Source of the DNA: Myxococcus llanfairpwllgwyngyllgogerychwyrndrobwllllantysiliogogogochensis
GTDB lineage: Bacteria; Myxococcota; Myxococcia; Myxococcales; Myxococcaceae
Length of the DNA stretch: 64,000 bases
Assembly: GCF_006636215.1 (NCBI RefSeq)
Contig: NZ_VIFM01000012.1
Location: 1-64,000 of the forward strand
Direction: 5' to 3'
Shown here: in pieces, positions 9,877-18,233 of the stretch
Position numbering within the stretch: position 1 is the stretch's first letter
How the letters are laid out: each line of letters opens with the position of its first letter
The notes under the pieces: generated by a model
Seen by the model: only the letters and a program-made list of their open reading frames with translations
The model's database searches: none
What the model was told of the DNA's origin: nothing
Made by a program: the position numbers and the translations under genes

Positions 9877-10776
9877 CTACGCCGCGGAAGCGCGAGCCTG
9901 CGCCACCGCGGGCTTGAGGACCTCTCGCGCCCACTGCGCCAGCGTCGTGGACGTGGTGGTCTCCGCCGACCGGGGCTCGGCCGCGTCCATCCGTCCCTCG
10001 GGGATGGCCTCGTACATCTGCACGAAGAGGTCGACCATGAACCCGGGCAGGCCCATGCCCAGCATCGCCTTGCGCGCGTCGTCGAAGGAGACCTGCACGT
10101 AGCGCACGGGCTGGCCGAGCTCTCGCGAGAGGATGCCCACCACCTCCGTGTACGTGAGGTCCTGGGGCCCGTGAACGCCGATGTACCGGTGCCCCTTCCA
10201 GCCCGCGTCGAGCAGCACGTCCGCCGCCTTGTGCGCGATGTCCACCGTCGCGACGAAGGGGGCGCGGCGCTCGGGAGGGATGGTCAGGAAGAGGGTGCTC
10301 GCGTTCACGAGCGACGGCAGGTCGCGCAGCAGGTTCTCCATGAAGTAGCCCGGGCGGAGGATGGTGACGTCGGCGACGGCGGCCTTGAAGGCCTCCTCCA
10401 CCTCGCGAAGCACGCCCACCGGCCCCGTCCCTGGACCCGACTGCGCGCCGACGCTGGACAGCACCACCACGCGCTTCACGCCATGCTGCTTCGCCTTCTG
10501 CGCCGCCAGTCGCCCCATGGCCTGGGTCCATTCGACGAAGTCCGGGCGCATGGCGGGCGGCGTCAGCCAGAAGACCGCCGAGGCTCCGGCGAAGGCCTTG
10601 TCCAACACGGCCGCGTCGTCCGAGGACCCCTCCACCACCTTCGCGCCACGCTTCACCAGGTCCGCCACCTTCTCCGCGCTCCGGCTGATGAGGGTGAGGG
10701 ACTGCCCCGCCTCCAGCAGCCGCAGGGCGAGGTTCCGGCCAATGTTTCCATTCGGGGTGTTGATGACGATGCTCAT
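9877..10776 (-). CDS. NmrA-like NAD(P)-binding reductase (atypical SDR)
   Basis: A 299-aa protein starting with a Rossmann strand and glycine loop of the NmrA/atypical-SDR type (NTPNGNIGR), followed by SRSAEKVADL and a FWLTPP strand. Such proteins bind NAD(P)H and act as reductases or redox sensors; the substrate is unknown. ATG 10776 is preceded by GGAGG 6 nt upstream. It is divergent from the LysR gene at 10857 across an 80-bp region carrying a LysR-type box, so it is the likely regulated target. Confidence 0.85.
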   Translation of the reverse strand: MSIVINTPNGNIGRNLALRLLEAGQSLTLISRSAEKVADLVKRGAKVVEGSSDDAAVLDKAFAGASAVFWLTPPAMRPDFVEWTQAMGRLAAQKAKQHGVKRVVVLSSVGAQSGPGTGPVGVLREVEEAFKAAVADVTILRPGYFMENLLRDLPSLVNASTLFLTIPPERRAPFVATVDIAHKAADVLLDAGWKGHRYIGVHGPQDLTYTEVVGILSRELGQPVRYVQVSFDDARKAMLGMGLPGFMVDLFVQMYEAIPEGRMDAAEPRSAETTTSTTLAQWAREVLKPAVAQARASAA

Positions 10777-10838
10777 GGACGCCTCCGGTGACTTCGAGAT
10801 GGCTCCAGAGTGTTCCTCCCCCCATCATGAGGCCATCG

Positions 10839-10859
10839 CATGTTATTCATTGGCACATG
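10839..10859. promoter_or_regulatory. LysR-type box (T-N11-A) overlapping the regulator start
   Basis: CATGT-N11-ACATG is a perfect 5-bp inverted repeat whose inner bases give the T-N11-A spacing expected of LysR-family sites. It lies between the NmrA-like gene and the LysR gene, and its right arm includes the regulator ATG. Binding would be expected to autoregulate the regulator and act on the divergent gene. Function is inferred from position and spacing. Confidence 0.5.
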
Positions 10860-11870
10860 AGCAAGTCGCATGTTGCCCGGGGAAAGAGCCGCGTCCCCAC
10901 CCGACGCAAACCTCGCGTCGCCCCCGCGCCGAGCCAGCCGTCGAACACGGGACTGGACCTGTCCGGCGTCAACCTCAACCTCGTCGTGGCCCTCGATGCG
11001 CTGCTCACGGAAGGCAACGTCACCCGGGCAGCCACGCGCGTGGGCATCACCCAGTCCGCCATGAGCCACGCCCTGCGGCAGCTCCGGGAGCAGTTCGGAG
11101 ACGCCCTCCTCATCCGGGGCCGGGGAGGGATGATTCGGACCCCGCGCGCCGAACAGCTCGCCGCCCCACTCCACCGGGGACTGCTGGAGGTCCAACGAGC
11201 GCTGCGCAACGAGTCCGTCTTCGAGGCCCGCACGTCTGCGCGGCGCTTCACCATCGCCTCGGGTGACTACTTCGCCGCCGCCCTGCTGCCCCCGCTGCTG
11301 GAGATGTTCGACGACGAGGCCCCCCGCGTGGACCTCACCATCCGCCCCCTCGTCGTCTCCCAGGTGGAGGCCCAGTTGGAGAGCGGCGAGGTGGACCTGG
11401 TCATCGGCGCCTACCCGGACCCCGCCCCCGCGCTGCGCCAGCAGAAGCTCTTTACCGAGGACTTCGTGTGCGTCGTCCGTCGCGACAACTCCCTGGTGAA
11501 GGAGGAGCTGGACCTGGAGACGTACCTGCGCCTGCCCCATGTCCTCGTCAGCCCCCGGGGCGAGGGGGCGGGCGCCGTGGACGTCGCGCTGGAGCGCCTG
11601 GGCCGCAGTCGACGCATCGGCCTGCGGATTCCCTACTTCCTCACCGCCGCCATCTCCATGGTCCGCTCCAACCACGTCCTCACCGCCCCCCGCCGACTGG
11701 CCGAGCTCTTCCTCGACCTCTGCCCCCTGCGCATCCTTCCTCCGCCCGTCTCCCTGAGACCGTTCGACGTCCTCCAGGTCTGGCACGAGCGTTTCGACGA
11801 CGAACCCGCCCACCGGTGGCTGCGCGGCATGGTCTCCCGCGCCGCCGCCGCACCGCGTGATGAGCGCTAA
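10857..11870 (+). CDS. LysR-family transcriptional regulator
   Basis: A 337-aa DNA-binding regulator. After a basic ~35-aa N-terminal extension comes the LysR winged helix-turn-helix (NLNLVVALDALLTEGNVTRA, then ITQSAMSHALRQLREQFGD), then the substrate-binding effector domain. The ASGDYF and DLVIGAYP strands match the NodD/LinR-like subgroup. ATG 10857 has no clear Shine-Dalgarno; the frame is open upstream to 10788, so the start is uncertain. Divergent from the NmrA-like reductase, which it probably controls through the T-N11-A box at its own start. Confidence 0.88.
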   Translation: MSKSHVARGKSRVPTRRKPRVAPAPSQPSNTGLDLSGVNLNLVVALDALLTEGNVTRAATRVGITQSAMSHALRQLREQFGDALLIRGRGGMIRTPRAEQLAAPLHRGLLEVQRALRNESVFEARTSARRFTIASGDYFAAALLPPLLEMFDDEAPRVDLTIRPLVVSQVEAQLESGEVDLVIGAYPDPAPALRQQKLFTEDFVCVVRRDNSLVKEELDLETYLRLPHVLVSPRGEGAGAVDVALERLGRSRRIGLRIPYFLTAAISMVRSNHVLTAPRRLAELFLDLCPLRILPPPVSLRPFDVLQVWHERFDDEPAHRWLRGMVSRAAAAPRDER

Positions 11871-11995
11871 CCCCATGGGAATCCAGCGCTTTTCATGACG
11901 GAGCAGGCCTGCTGTCGCTCGCCGACAGGGACACTGAACGTCAATTCACCTGTGGGCGAGCATCCGACGGGCCGACCGGTGTAGGGTGCGACCCT

Positions 11996-12616
11996 ATGAC
12001 TTCTTCCGAGAAGCTGATTTTCACGCAAACCGTGGAAGCGCTCTTCGTGCGCGCCCTCGAGAACCGCCTCACGCCAGCGTGTCGGGAGCACCTGCGCCGT
12101 GCGGGCCTGGACCTCGACCAGAAGCTTGGGCGGACGTATTCGCTGGAGCAGTGGAAGGAGTTCCTCCGCATCGCCGCTGGGCACGTCTACGGCGGAGTTC
12201 CCGCTGAAGCCGCGTACTACTCGCTGGGCGAGCGGTTCATGGACGCCTACTTCGGGACCTTCTTTGGCCGCGCGCTCCTGGGCGTCGTCCGGCTGGCAGG
12301 CCCCCGGCGGATGCTGCTGCGCGCAGGGATGGGCTTTCGCGCCGGCAATAACTTCAGTGTGGTCGAAATCGTTGAGCGCAGCCCCACCTTCGTGGAGCTG
12401 CGGATGAACGATGTGCTGGCGGACGTCCCCACGTTCTCCGCGGGGCTGCTGGCTCGGGCGGTGGAGCTGTGTGGGGGCTTCCGGGTGGTGGTGCTACCCG
12501 AGGAGTTCGACGGGACGTCGGCGACGTTCCACATCCGTTGGGCGGAAGTCACGGCCGAGTCGGCCATGCCGCCCCCGGCGGCCGGTTCCGCGGGCGCGCC
12601 TCGGCCCCGAGCCTGA
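11996..12616 (+). CDS. DUF2378 family protein (Myxococcales-specific)
   Basis: A 206-aa soluble protein with the DUF2378/TIGR02265 layout: N-terminal helical part (SSEKLIFTQTVEALF), a central YYSLGERFMDAYF segment, and a C-terminal strand-rich part containing the conserved asparagine segment FRAGNNFSVVEI. This family is found in many copies per genome in fruiting myxobacteria and its biochemical role is unknown. No signal peptide or membrane segment. It stands alone, 126 bp after the LysR gene. Main value: a taxonomic marker for the window. Confidence 0.85.
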   Translation: MTSSEKLIFTQTVEALFVRALENRLTPACREHLRRAGLDLDQKLGRTYSLEQWKEFLRIAAGHVYGGVPAEAAYYSLGERFMDAYFGTFFGRALLGVVRLAGPRRMLLRAGMGFRAGNNFSVVEIVERSPTFVELRMNDVLADVPTFSAGLLARAVELCGGFRVVVLPEEFDGTSATFHIRWAEVTAESAMPPPAAGSAGAPRPRA

Positions 12617-12803
12617 GTGAGTCCCGCGCGCCCCCGGTGCAATCCGCCAGGGTGGCGCGCGGAACGCCATGCTCGCGTGGCTTGCGAGCGGGCGCGCTGA
12701 CGGCTCCGGGAGCACACGCTCCCGAGTGAAGCCTCGCCGCCCACCCTGTCCCCTTCCCGCTGGCATCACCGCTGCAATCCCTGGGTCCGGTCGCGGAGGA
12801 CAC

Positions 12804-13604
12804 ATGGACAACGACGGCGGTGCGATGGTGAAGCTCGAACGGGGCGCGCTCTGGGGTTGGGGGCTGGTGATTCTGGTCGCGGCGGTGCTCGCGGGAGCCG
12901 GGGTCTGGCACGGCCTGCTCCATGGAGCGCCCGACACGCCGACCGTCGTCGTCGCCCAGGCGCCCGTGGTGCCCTCGGTGGTGGACCGGGCTCCGGATGC
13001 GCCCCTGCCGCCCACGGCGGAGGTCGACGCGCTCCTGCGCTCGCGGCTCTCGGGGGCCTCGTCGATGTCGCAGTTCGGCGCCTGGCTGCGGGAGGCGGAC
13101 CTCCTGCGCCGCTTCGTCGCCGTGGTGTCCAACATGGCCAGCGGAGAGAGCCCTCGGGCCGTGGTCGCCTTCCTGGCGCCGTCCGGGGACTTCCAGGTGA
13201 GCAGCACCCGCGACGGCCGCACGCTCGTCGGGAAGAAGGGGTACACCCGGTACGACACGCTGGGCCGGGTGGTGGGCAGCCTCGACTCCACGGTGCTCGT
13301 GGACACCTGGCGCGAGGTGCACCGGCTGGCCGAGCGGCTCCACCAGGAGAGCGCGCCGCCGGGCAGCTCCCTCGAGGCGACGCTCCGACGGGCCTTTGAG
13401 CAGGTGCTTGCGGTGCCGGTGCTCGACGGGGACGTGGAGGTGGTGGCGAAGGGCGCGCTGTACGTCTACGCGGACCCCGCGCTGGAGGCGCTCACGCCCG
13501 CGCAGAAGCACCTGTTGCGGATGGGTCCGACGAACCTGCGCCACATCCAGGGCAAGGTCCGCGAGGTGTCGCAGAAGCTCAACCAGCAGGCCTCGAGGCC
13601 CTGA
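12804..13604 (+). CDS. DUF3014 membrane-anchored protein
   Basis: 266 aa. One N-terminal transmembrane helix (about residues 17-36, rich in Leu/Val/Ala) places the rest in the periplasm. The soluble part follows the DUF3014 pattern: RRFVAVVSNMASGESP, YTRYDTLGRVVGSLD, and near the C-terminus YADPALEALTPAQKHLLRMG. Function of the family is unknown. ATG 12804 has GGAGGA just upstream. The gene is co-oriented with and 95 bp ahead of the kinase-regulator operon, so it may be read with it, but the gap leaves room for a separate promoter. Confidence 0.85.
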   Translation: MDNDGGAMVKLERGALWGWGLVILVAAVLAGAGVWHGLLHGAPDTPTVVVAQAPVVPSVVDRAPDAPLPPTAEVDALLRSRLSGASSMSQFGAWLREADLLRRFVAVVSNMASGESPRAVVAFLAPSGDFQVSSTRDGRTLVGKKGYTRYDTLGRVVGSLDSTVLVDTWREVHRLAERLHQESAPPGSSLEATLRRAFEQVLAVPVLDGDVEVVAKGALYVYADPALEALTPAQKHLLRMGPTNLRHIQGKVREVSQKLNQQASRP

Positions 13605-13699
13605 GGCTCCGCCAGCCCCCCGAGTGGGCCTCCGACGCGACGAGCCGGTTCCTGGGGAGGGAGCCACCTGACGGGCTTCCCCCACCCCCTCGCGCCGGG

Positions 13700-15832
13700 A
13701 TGTTGGTATCTGCCCTCATGCGCTCCTCCCTCCTGCCAGTCTTGCTGCTGTGCACGGCGCTCACCGGCGTCATCGGCGGCGCCGTGTATTTCATCCAGCG
13801 GGACAGGCAGGCGCTGGTGGACCAGTTCGCCCGCGAGCGACAGGCCCAGCTCCAGGAGGCCGCGCGAGGGGTGTCCGAGGCGCTGGAGGACGTGGGCGAG
13901 GACCTGCGCTTCACGGGTGAGTTGCTGTCCCAACCGGGCACGGCCGAGGAACACCGTCGCGAGCTGCGCGCGCTGTTGGAGGCCGTGGGGCAATACAAGG
14001 CCATCGTCGTCTTCGGGCCGGATGGAAAGGAGCGGCTGCGGCTTTTGGACAAGCGCACGGGCGCGTCGCTCGCGAAGCAATACCCGGCGGAGGAGCTGGC
14101 CCGCACCGCGAGGAGCGTGCTGGAGGGAGCTTCGGGTCACATCGCGTCCTCGCCTCCGCTGTCCGGGGATTCGACGGGGTGGCTGCGGGCCTTCGCCACC
14201 TCGCTGCCCGAGGATGCTCCTGGGGGTGGCGGCGCGGTGGTGGTGCTGGTGGACGCCGAGCCGCTGTTCGCGCCGCTGAAGCTGCTCACCGCGGAGAGCG
14301 ACACGCATCTCTTGTTGCTCGGCGCGCATGGAGCGCCCACCGCGCTGAGCGCGCCGACGCTGGCGGCTCGCTATCAGGGGCTCGCCACGGATGTCCGTGG
14401 CACTCCGGGGCTCGCGGCGCTGTCACGGCGCATGCTCGCGGGTGAAGCGGGTTCGCTGGTGATTGAGCGGACGGAGGCGGTGGGGTTGGGATTGGGAGAC
14501 GCGGAGGTGGTGGCGAGCTTCGTGCCGGTGCGCATCAAGAACGGCGCGCTGTGGCCGCTGGCGACACTGTCCTCCACGCGAGGGCTGCGCTCCCATGAGC
14601 GAAGCCTGGTGCTGCGGTTGTCCTTCGCGGCGTTCCTGTTCTCGTCCTTCCTCATCGCGTTCGGTGTGTATGTGGTGCTGGCGCGCAGCCGCGCCGTGGC
14701 CCTCCAGGAGAGCCTGCGCCACGCGAGTCGACTGGCCCACCTGCACGACAAGACACAGAAGATTCTCGACCACATCCCCACGGGCGTGCTGGCCCTGTCG
14801 ACGACGGGACGCATCACCTCCGCGAATCGCGCGCTGAGCACGAAGATGCCGCCGGATGTGGTGGGCTCGACGCTGGCGGCGGCGTTTCCGCAGGCCCACG
14901 CGCCCGTCATCCAGCGGCTGGAGGAGCTGGTGAACGCTGCGGGCGGCGACAACCGCGTGCGCAGTCTGCACGGCGAGCCGCTGCGGCTGTTCGCGGAGGA
15001 AGGACAGTACAACGTCCACGCGGTGCCCCTGGAGCCGCACCAGCCCGACGTCCGCACGCTGTTGGTGCTGGAGGACCTGAGCAACCTGCGCGCGCTGGAG
15101 GGGCAGTTGCTGCGCGCGGAGAAGCTGGCGACGGTGGGCGTGCTGGCGGCGGGAATCGCGCATGAGATTGGCACCCCGCTGGGTGTCATCCGGGGCCGCG
15201 CCGAATACGTGCAGGACAAGCTGGGCCCCGAGCACCCGCAGTCCGCGGGGCTGGGGACCATCGTCGAGCAGATAGACAGGGTGAGCCGCACCATCCGGCA
15301 GTTGCTGGACTTCTCGCGGCTGCAGCCCGCCGAGTCGCGGGCGGTGACGCTGCCGTCCGTGGTGAAGAGCGTGCAGGAGCTGCTGCGCGTCGAGACGGAG
15401 CGGCGGCGCGTGGTGCTGAGCATGGACGTGTCGCAGCCGTTGCCCGCGTTGGCGGCGGACTCGGACCAGCTCCAGCAGGTGCTCGTCAACCTGCTGCTCA
15501 ACGCGTGTGATGCGTGTGAGCCGGGGGGACGGGTGCGACTGACGGCGACGCCGGGCGAGGCGGATGCGTCGGGGGCCTGGGGTCGGGTGCGCATCACCGT
15601 GGAGGACGACGGGTGCGGCATCGCCGCGAGGCATCTGCATCAAGTGTTTGATCCATTCTTCACCACCAAGAAGCGCGGACTGGGCACGGGCCTGGGGCTG
15701 ACCATGGTGGCGCACATTGTCCGGAACCATGGCGGGCGCATCGAGCTGGACAGTGCACCCGGTCAGGGGACGCGTGTGATGCTGCAATGGCCCGCCGCGG
15801 CCCCCGCGCGAGAGGAGCAACATGTCGGTTAG
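13700..15832 (+). CDS. Membrane sensor histidine kinase (NtrB-type)
   Basis: 710 aa. TM1 is at about residues 8-28 and TM2 at about 305-328, flanking a ~275-aa periplasmic sensor domain. A PAS-like region follows (about 345-470), then HisKA with phospho-acceptor His488 in AAGIAHEIGTPL, and an HATPase domain with N-box NLLLNACDAC, G1 box EDDGCGI, F-box FFTTKK and G2 box GTGLGLTM. The H-x-E-I-G-T-P-L motif is typical of kinases paired with sigma-54 activators. The stop overlaps the response-regulator start by 11 bp, so the two are translationally coupled. The start could also be the ATG at 13718; neither has a strong ribosome site. Signal unknown. Confidence 0.92.
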   Translation: MLVSALMRSSLLPVLLLCTALTGVIGGAVYFIQRDRQALVDQFARERQAQLQEAARGVSEALEDVGEDLRFTGELLSQPGTAEEHRRELRALLEAVGQYKAIVVFGPDGKERLRLLDKRTGASLAKQYPAEELARTARSVLEGASGHIASSPPLSGDSTGWLRAFATSLPEDAPGGGGAVVVLVDAEPLFAPLKLLTAESDTHLLLLGAHGAPTALSAPTLAARYQGLATDVRGTPGLAALSRRMLAGEAGSLVIERTEAVGLGLGDAEVVASFVPVRIKNGALWPLATLSSTRGLRSHERSLVLRLSFAAFLFSSFLIAFGVYVVLARSRAVALQESLRHASRLAHLHDKTQKILDHIPTGVLALSTTGRITSANRALSTKMPPDVVGSTLAAAFPQAHAPVIQRLEELVNAAGGDNRVRSLHGEPLRLFAEEGQYNVHAVPLEPHQPDVRTLLVLEDLSNLRALEGQLLRAEKLATVGVLAAGIAHEIGTPLGVIRGRAEYVQDKLGPEHPQSAGLGTIVEQIDRVSRTIRQLLDFSRLQPAESRAVTLPSVVKSVQELLRVETERRRVVLSMDVSQPLPALAADSDQLQQVLVNLLLNACDACEPGGRVRLTATPGEADASGAWGRVRITVEDDGCGIAARHLHQVFDPFFTTKKRGLGTGLGLTMVAHIVRNHGGRIELDSAPGQGTRVMLQWPAAAPAREEQHVG

Positions 15833-17183
15833 AGCCCGGGTTCTCGTCGTCGATGACCACGTCGAGATGGGACAGATGCTGCGCGAGCCCTTGTCCGATG
15901 CGGGTTACGCGGTGGATGTGGCCTCGGGAGGCGCGGATGCCATCGCGCAGCTTCGCGCCGGAGTGTACGACGCCGTCATCTGTGATTTGCGCATGCAGGA
16001 CGTGGATGGCTTCGACGTGCTGGAGACGGCGCGCAAGCTGGACCCGGACCTGCCGGTGCTGATGATGACGGCCTTCGGCGGCGTGGAGAACGCCGTGGAG
16101 GCGATGAAGCGAGGGGCGTGGCACTACTTCGCCAAGCCCTTCCGGCTGGATGAGGTGCGGCTGTACGTGGGCCGCGCGCTGGAGGAACGGCGGGTGCGCT
16201 CCGAGCACCGCACACTGAAGCAGCAGGCGGAGGACCGGGGCCGGCTGGGGGCGATGGTGGGTCGCAGCGCGGCGATGCGGGCGCTGTATGCGCTGGTGGA
16301 GCGCGTGGCCTGGTCCAGCGCGCCGGTGCTCGTGCGGGGTGAGAGCGGCAGTGGCAAGGAGTTGATTGCCCGGGCCCTGCACTTCGAGGGCACGCGTCGC
16401 GCGGGTCCCTTCGTCGCGGTCAACTGCACCGCCCTGCCTCACTCGCTGCTGGAGAGCGAGCTGTTCGGCCATGTGAAGGGGGCGTTCTCCGGAGCAACGA
16501 GCGCGAGGCGCGGTCTCTTCGTGGAGGCGGATGGGGGCACGCTGTTCCTGGATGAAATCGGGGACATGGCGCCGGAGCTGCAAGCGCGGCTGTTGCGAGT
16601 GCTGGCGGAGGGCGAGGTGCGGGCGGTGGGGGCGGACGGTTCGCGGATGGTGGATGTGCGGGTGGTGGCCGCGACGCACCAGGACCTGGAGGCCCGGGTG
16701 AAGGAGGGCCGATTCCGGGCAGACCTGTTCTATCGGCTGAATGTCGTGACGTTGCAGGCGCCGCCGCTGCGGGAGCGACCCGAGGACATTCCGGCGCTGG
16801 CCGAGCACTTCCTCGAGCAGGCTCGGGCGCGGAATCCAAGGTCTCCGGTACAGCGCTTCGCGCAGGAGGCGGTGTCGGCTCTGTGTGCGCAGCGCTGGCC
16901 CGGGAATGTGCGAGAGCTTGAGAATCTGGTGGAGCGGCTGGTGGTGCTGGGGACCCGGGACACGGTGGACCTGGAACAGCTTCGCCCACACGTCAGCGAG
17001 GGCGGCGCGGAGGAACACCCGTTGTTGGAGGCGCAACGGGAAGTCATTCCCCTGCGCCGGCTGGAAAGCGAGTACATCGCCTGGGCCGTCGCGCGGTGCG
17101 GCGGGAACAAGACGCGAGCGGCGGAGCTGCTCGGGATTGATGTCTCCACCATCCACCGTCGGGAGCGGTCGGAAGGCAAATAG
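15822..17183 (+). CDS. NtrC-family sigma-54-dependent response regulator
   Basis: 453 aa. Receiver domain with acidic pocket D11/D12, phospho-acceptor Asp55 (ICDLRM) and Lys105. The AAA+ domain has Walker A GESGSGKE (173-180), Walker B LFLDEIGDM (near 241-249), and the sigma-54 contact loop at 220-225. That loop reads GAFSGA rather than the canonical GAFTGA, a conservative Ser for Thr. A Fis-type helix-turn-helix ends the protein (NKTRAAELLGIDVSTIHRR). AGAGGAG precedes ATG 15822. Partner of the overlapping kinase gene; targets unknown, and no clear enhancer site was recognised nearby. Confidence 0.93.
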   Translation: MSVRARVLVVDDHVEMGQMLREPLSDAGYAVDVASGGADAIAQLRAGVYDAVICDLRMQDVDGFDVLETARKLDPDLPVLMMTAFGGVENAVEAMKRGAWHYFAKPFRLDEVRLYVGRALEERRVRSEHRTLKQQAEDRGRLGAMVGRSAAMRALYALVERVAWSSAPVLVRGESGSGKELIARALHFEGTRRAGPFVAVNCTALPHSLLESELFGHVKGAFSGATSARRGLFVEADGGTLFLDEIGDMAPELQARLLRVLAEGEVRAVGADGSRMVDVRVVAATHQDLEARVKEGRFRADLFYRLNVVTLQAPPLRERPEDIPALAEHFLEQARARNPRSPVQRFAQEAVSALCAQRWPGNVRELENLVERLVVLGTRDTVDLEQLRPHVSEGGAEEHPLLEAQREVIPLRRLESEYIAWAVARCGGNKTRAAELLGIDVSTIHRRERSEGK

Positions 17184-17194
17184 CCAGAGGTACC

Positions 17195-17560
17195 ATGACC
17201 GAGCCCTCAGACACGGACCTGCTCCCCCTGGCCCTGGAGCCTGTCTATTTCGAGCTCGACTCGACGACGCTGCGTCCCGAGTTCCGTGACACGTTGACGC
17301 AGCTCGCGGACGCGCTGCGCAAGAGGCCCCAGGCACGGGTGAACATCACCGGGCACACCTGTGATCTGGGGACGACGGAGTACAACCTGGCCCTCGGCCA
17401 GCGCCGTGCTTCCGTGGTGAGGGATTACCTGCGGCGACTGGGTGTGGAGCCTGCGCGGTTGTCGACGCTGTCGTTTGGAGAGGAACGGCCGCTGTCGACG
17501 ACGGAGCTGGAGAAGAACCGGCGCGCGGAGCTGATGGTTTCGACGGAGTGGATGAACTGA
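17195..17560 (+). CDS. OmpA-like (Pal-type) domain protein without signal peptide
   Basis: A 121-aa protein that is almost only an OmpA C-terminal domain: VYFELDSTTLRPEF at the start, NITGHTCDLGTTEYNLALGQ (peptidoglycan-binding TD..G...YN..L..RA pattern), then DYLRRLGVEPARLSTLSFGE and a NRRAELMV end. These domains bind meso-diaminopimelate of peptidoglycan. No signal peptide or lipobox is present, which is odd for a periplasmic domain. It starts 11 bp after the response regulator (AGAGG just upstream of ATG), so it belongs to the kinase-regulator operon. Either export is non-classical, or the domain has a cytoplasmic role. Confidence 0.8.
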   Translation: MTEPSDTDLLPLALEPVYFELDSTTLRPEFRDTLTQLADALRKRPQARVNITGHTCDLGTTEYNLALGQRRASVVRDYLRRLGVEPARLSTLSFGEERPLSTTELEKNRRAELMVSTEWMN

Positions 17561-17879
17561 GCTGGGGGCTTGGGCGGGCTGGTCGCCCATATCCAGGCAG
17601 GGTCGCCTTGCCTCGCGATTTTCCTGGGACTTTGGACCTCCGCCATCCCGCCCCGTCCCGTCCCGCCAGATTCCCCCAGGAAGGGGCTCTATGGGGGCAA
17701 TGGGCATGTCCCCTTCTAGCGCTCGAACCCGCCCGCGCTGTGGAGCCGGAGGGAGGGCGACTCGGGTCCCCCACTCTTCTACGGTCGGGGCTGAAACGGC
17801 TTCAATTGTCCAGCTCGGTCCAGCAAGCTCTCGTACCGCTCAGCGAGCACCACATGCGCCGGGTGCCACGCTGCTGATG
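17561..17879. other. Convergent intergenic stretch
   Basis: 319 bp between the OmpA-like gene and the immunity gene, both ending here. On the minus strand, about 17784-17860, there is an open stretch ending with ERYESLLDRAGQLKPFQPRP and a stop, which looks coding but has no convincing start. It may be a relic following the immunity gene. Nothing else recognisable. Confidence 0.3.
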
Positions 17880-18233
17880 CTATTCTGGGTCCAGTGCCCA
17901 GGTTCCTTCCTCCCACCGCTTGAGGGCTTCCTGTGCCTCAAATGGAATGAGCCCCTCGCCCTTTGCAGCCTCTTCGAGAACGGCCTTGGCTTCCGCCGTC
18001 TTGTGGCGGAGCAGGAGAGCAGCAGCAGCGGTTCTCACGTCCATCCGTGGATCAGCGAAGAGCGTTGCCAGTGCATCGCGGCCCGCGTCGCCGTGTGCCC
18101 TGAGACGATCAAACGCCGCGAGAGATTTGTCCGCATGCTTGTTCCCGGTTCTGGCGTCTCCACGCATGACCGCCTCGGTCTGCGCGACAGTGTGGTGCGC
18201 AAACTCCCCAACCAGTTTTCCAAGCTCGTCCAT
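17880..18233 (-). CDS. DUF2019-family immunity protein for the adjacent toxin (SitI-like)
   Basis: A 117-aa soluble helical protein (MDELGKLVGEFAHHTVAQ..., GDAGRDAL, ADPRMDVRTAAAALLLRH, ALKRWEEGTWALDPE) with the DUF2019 pattern, an ARM/HEAT-like fold seen next to myxobacterial polymorphic toxins. Its ATG (18233) shares its A with the toxin TGA (TGATG), so translation is coupled. TTG and GTG codons at 18239 and 18236 are alternatives. By established practice for SitA/SitI pairs it should neutralise the toxin in the producer and in kin; specificity is inferred from the pairing. Confidence 0.83.
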   Translation of the reverse strand: MDELGKLVGEFAHHTVAQTEAVMRGDARTGNKHADKSLAAFDRLRAHGDAGRDALATLFADPRMDVRTAAAALLLRHKTAEAKAVLEEAAKGEGLIPFEAQEALKRWEEGTWALDPE

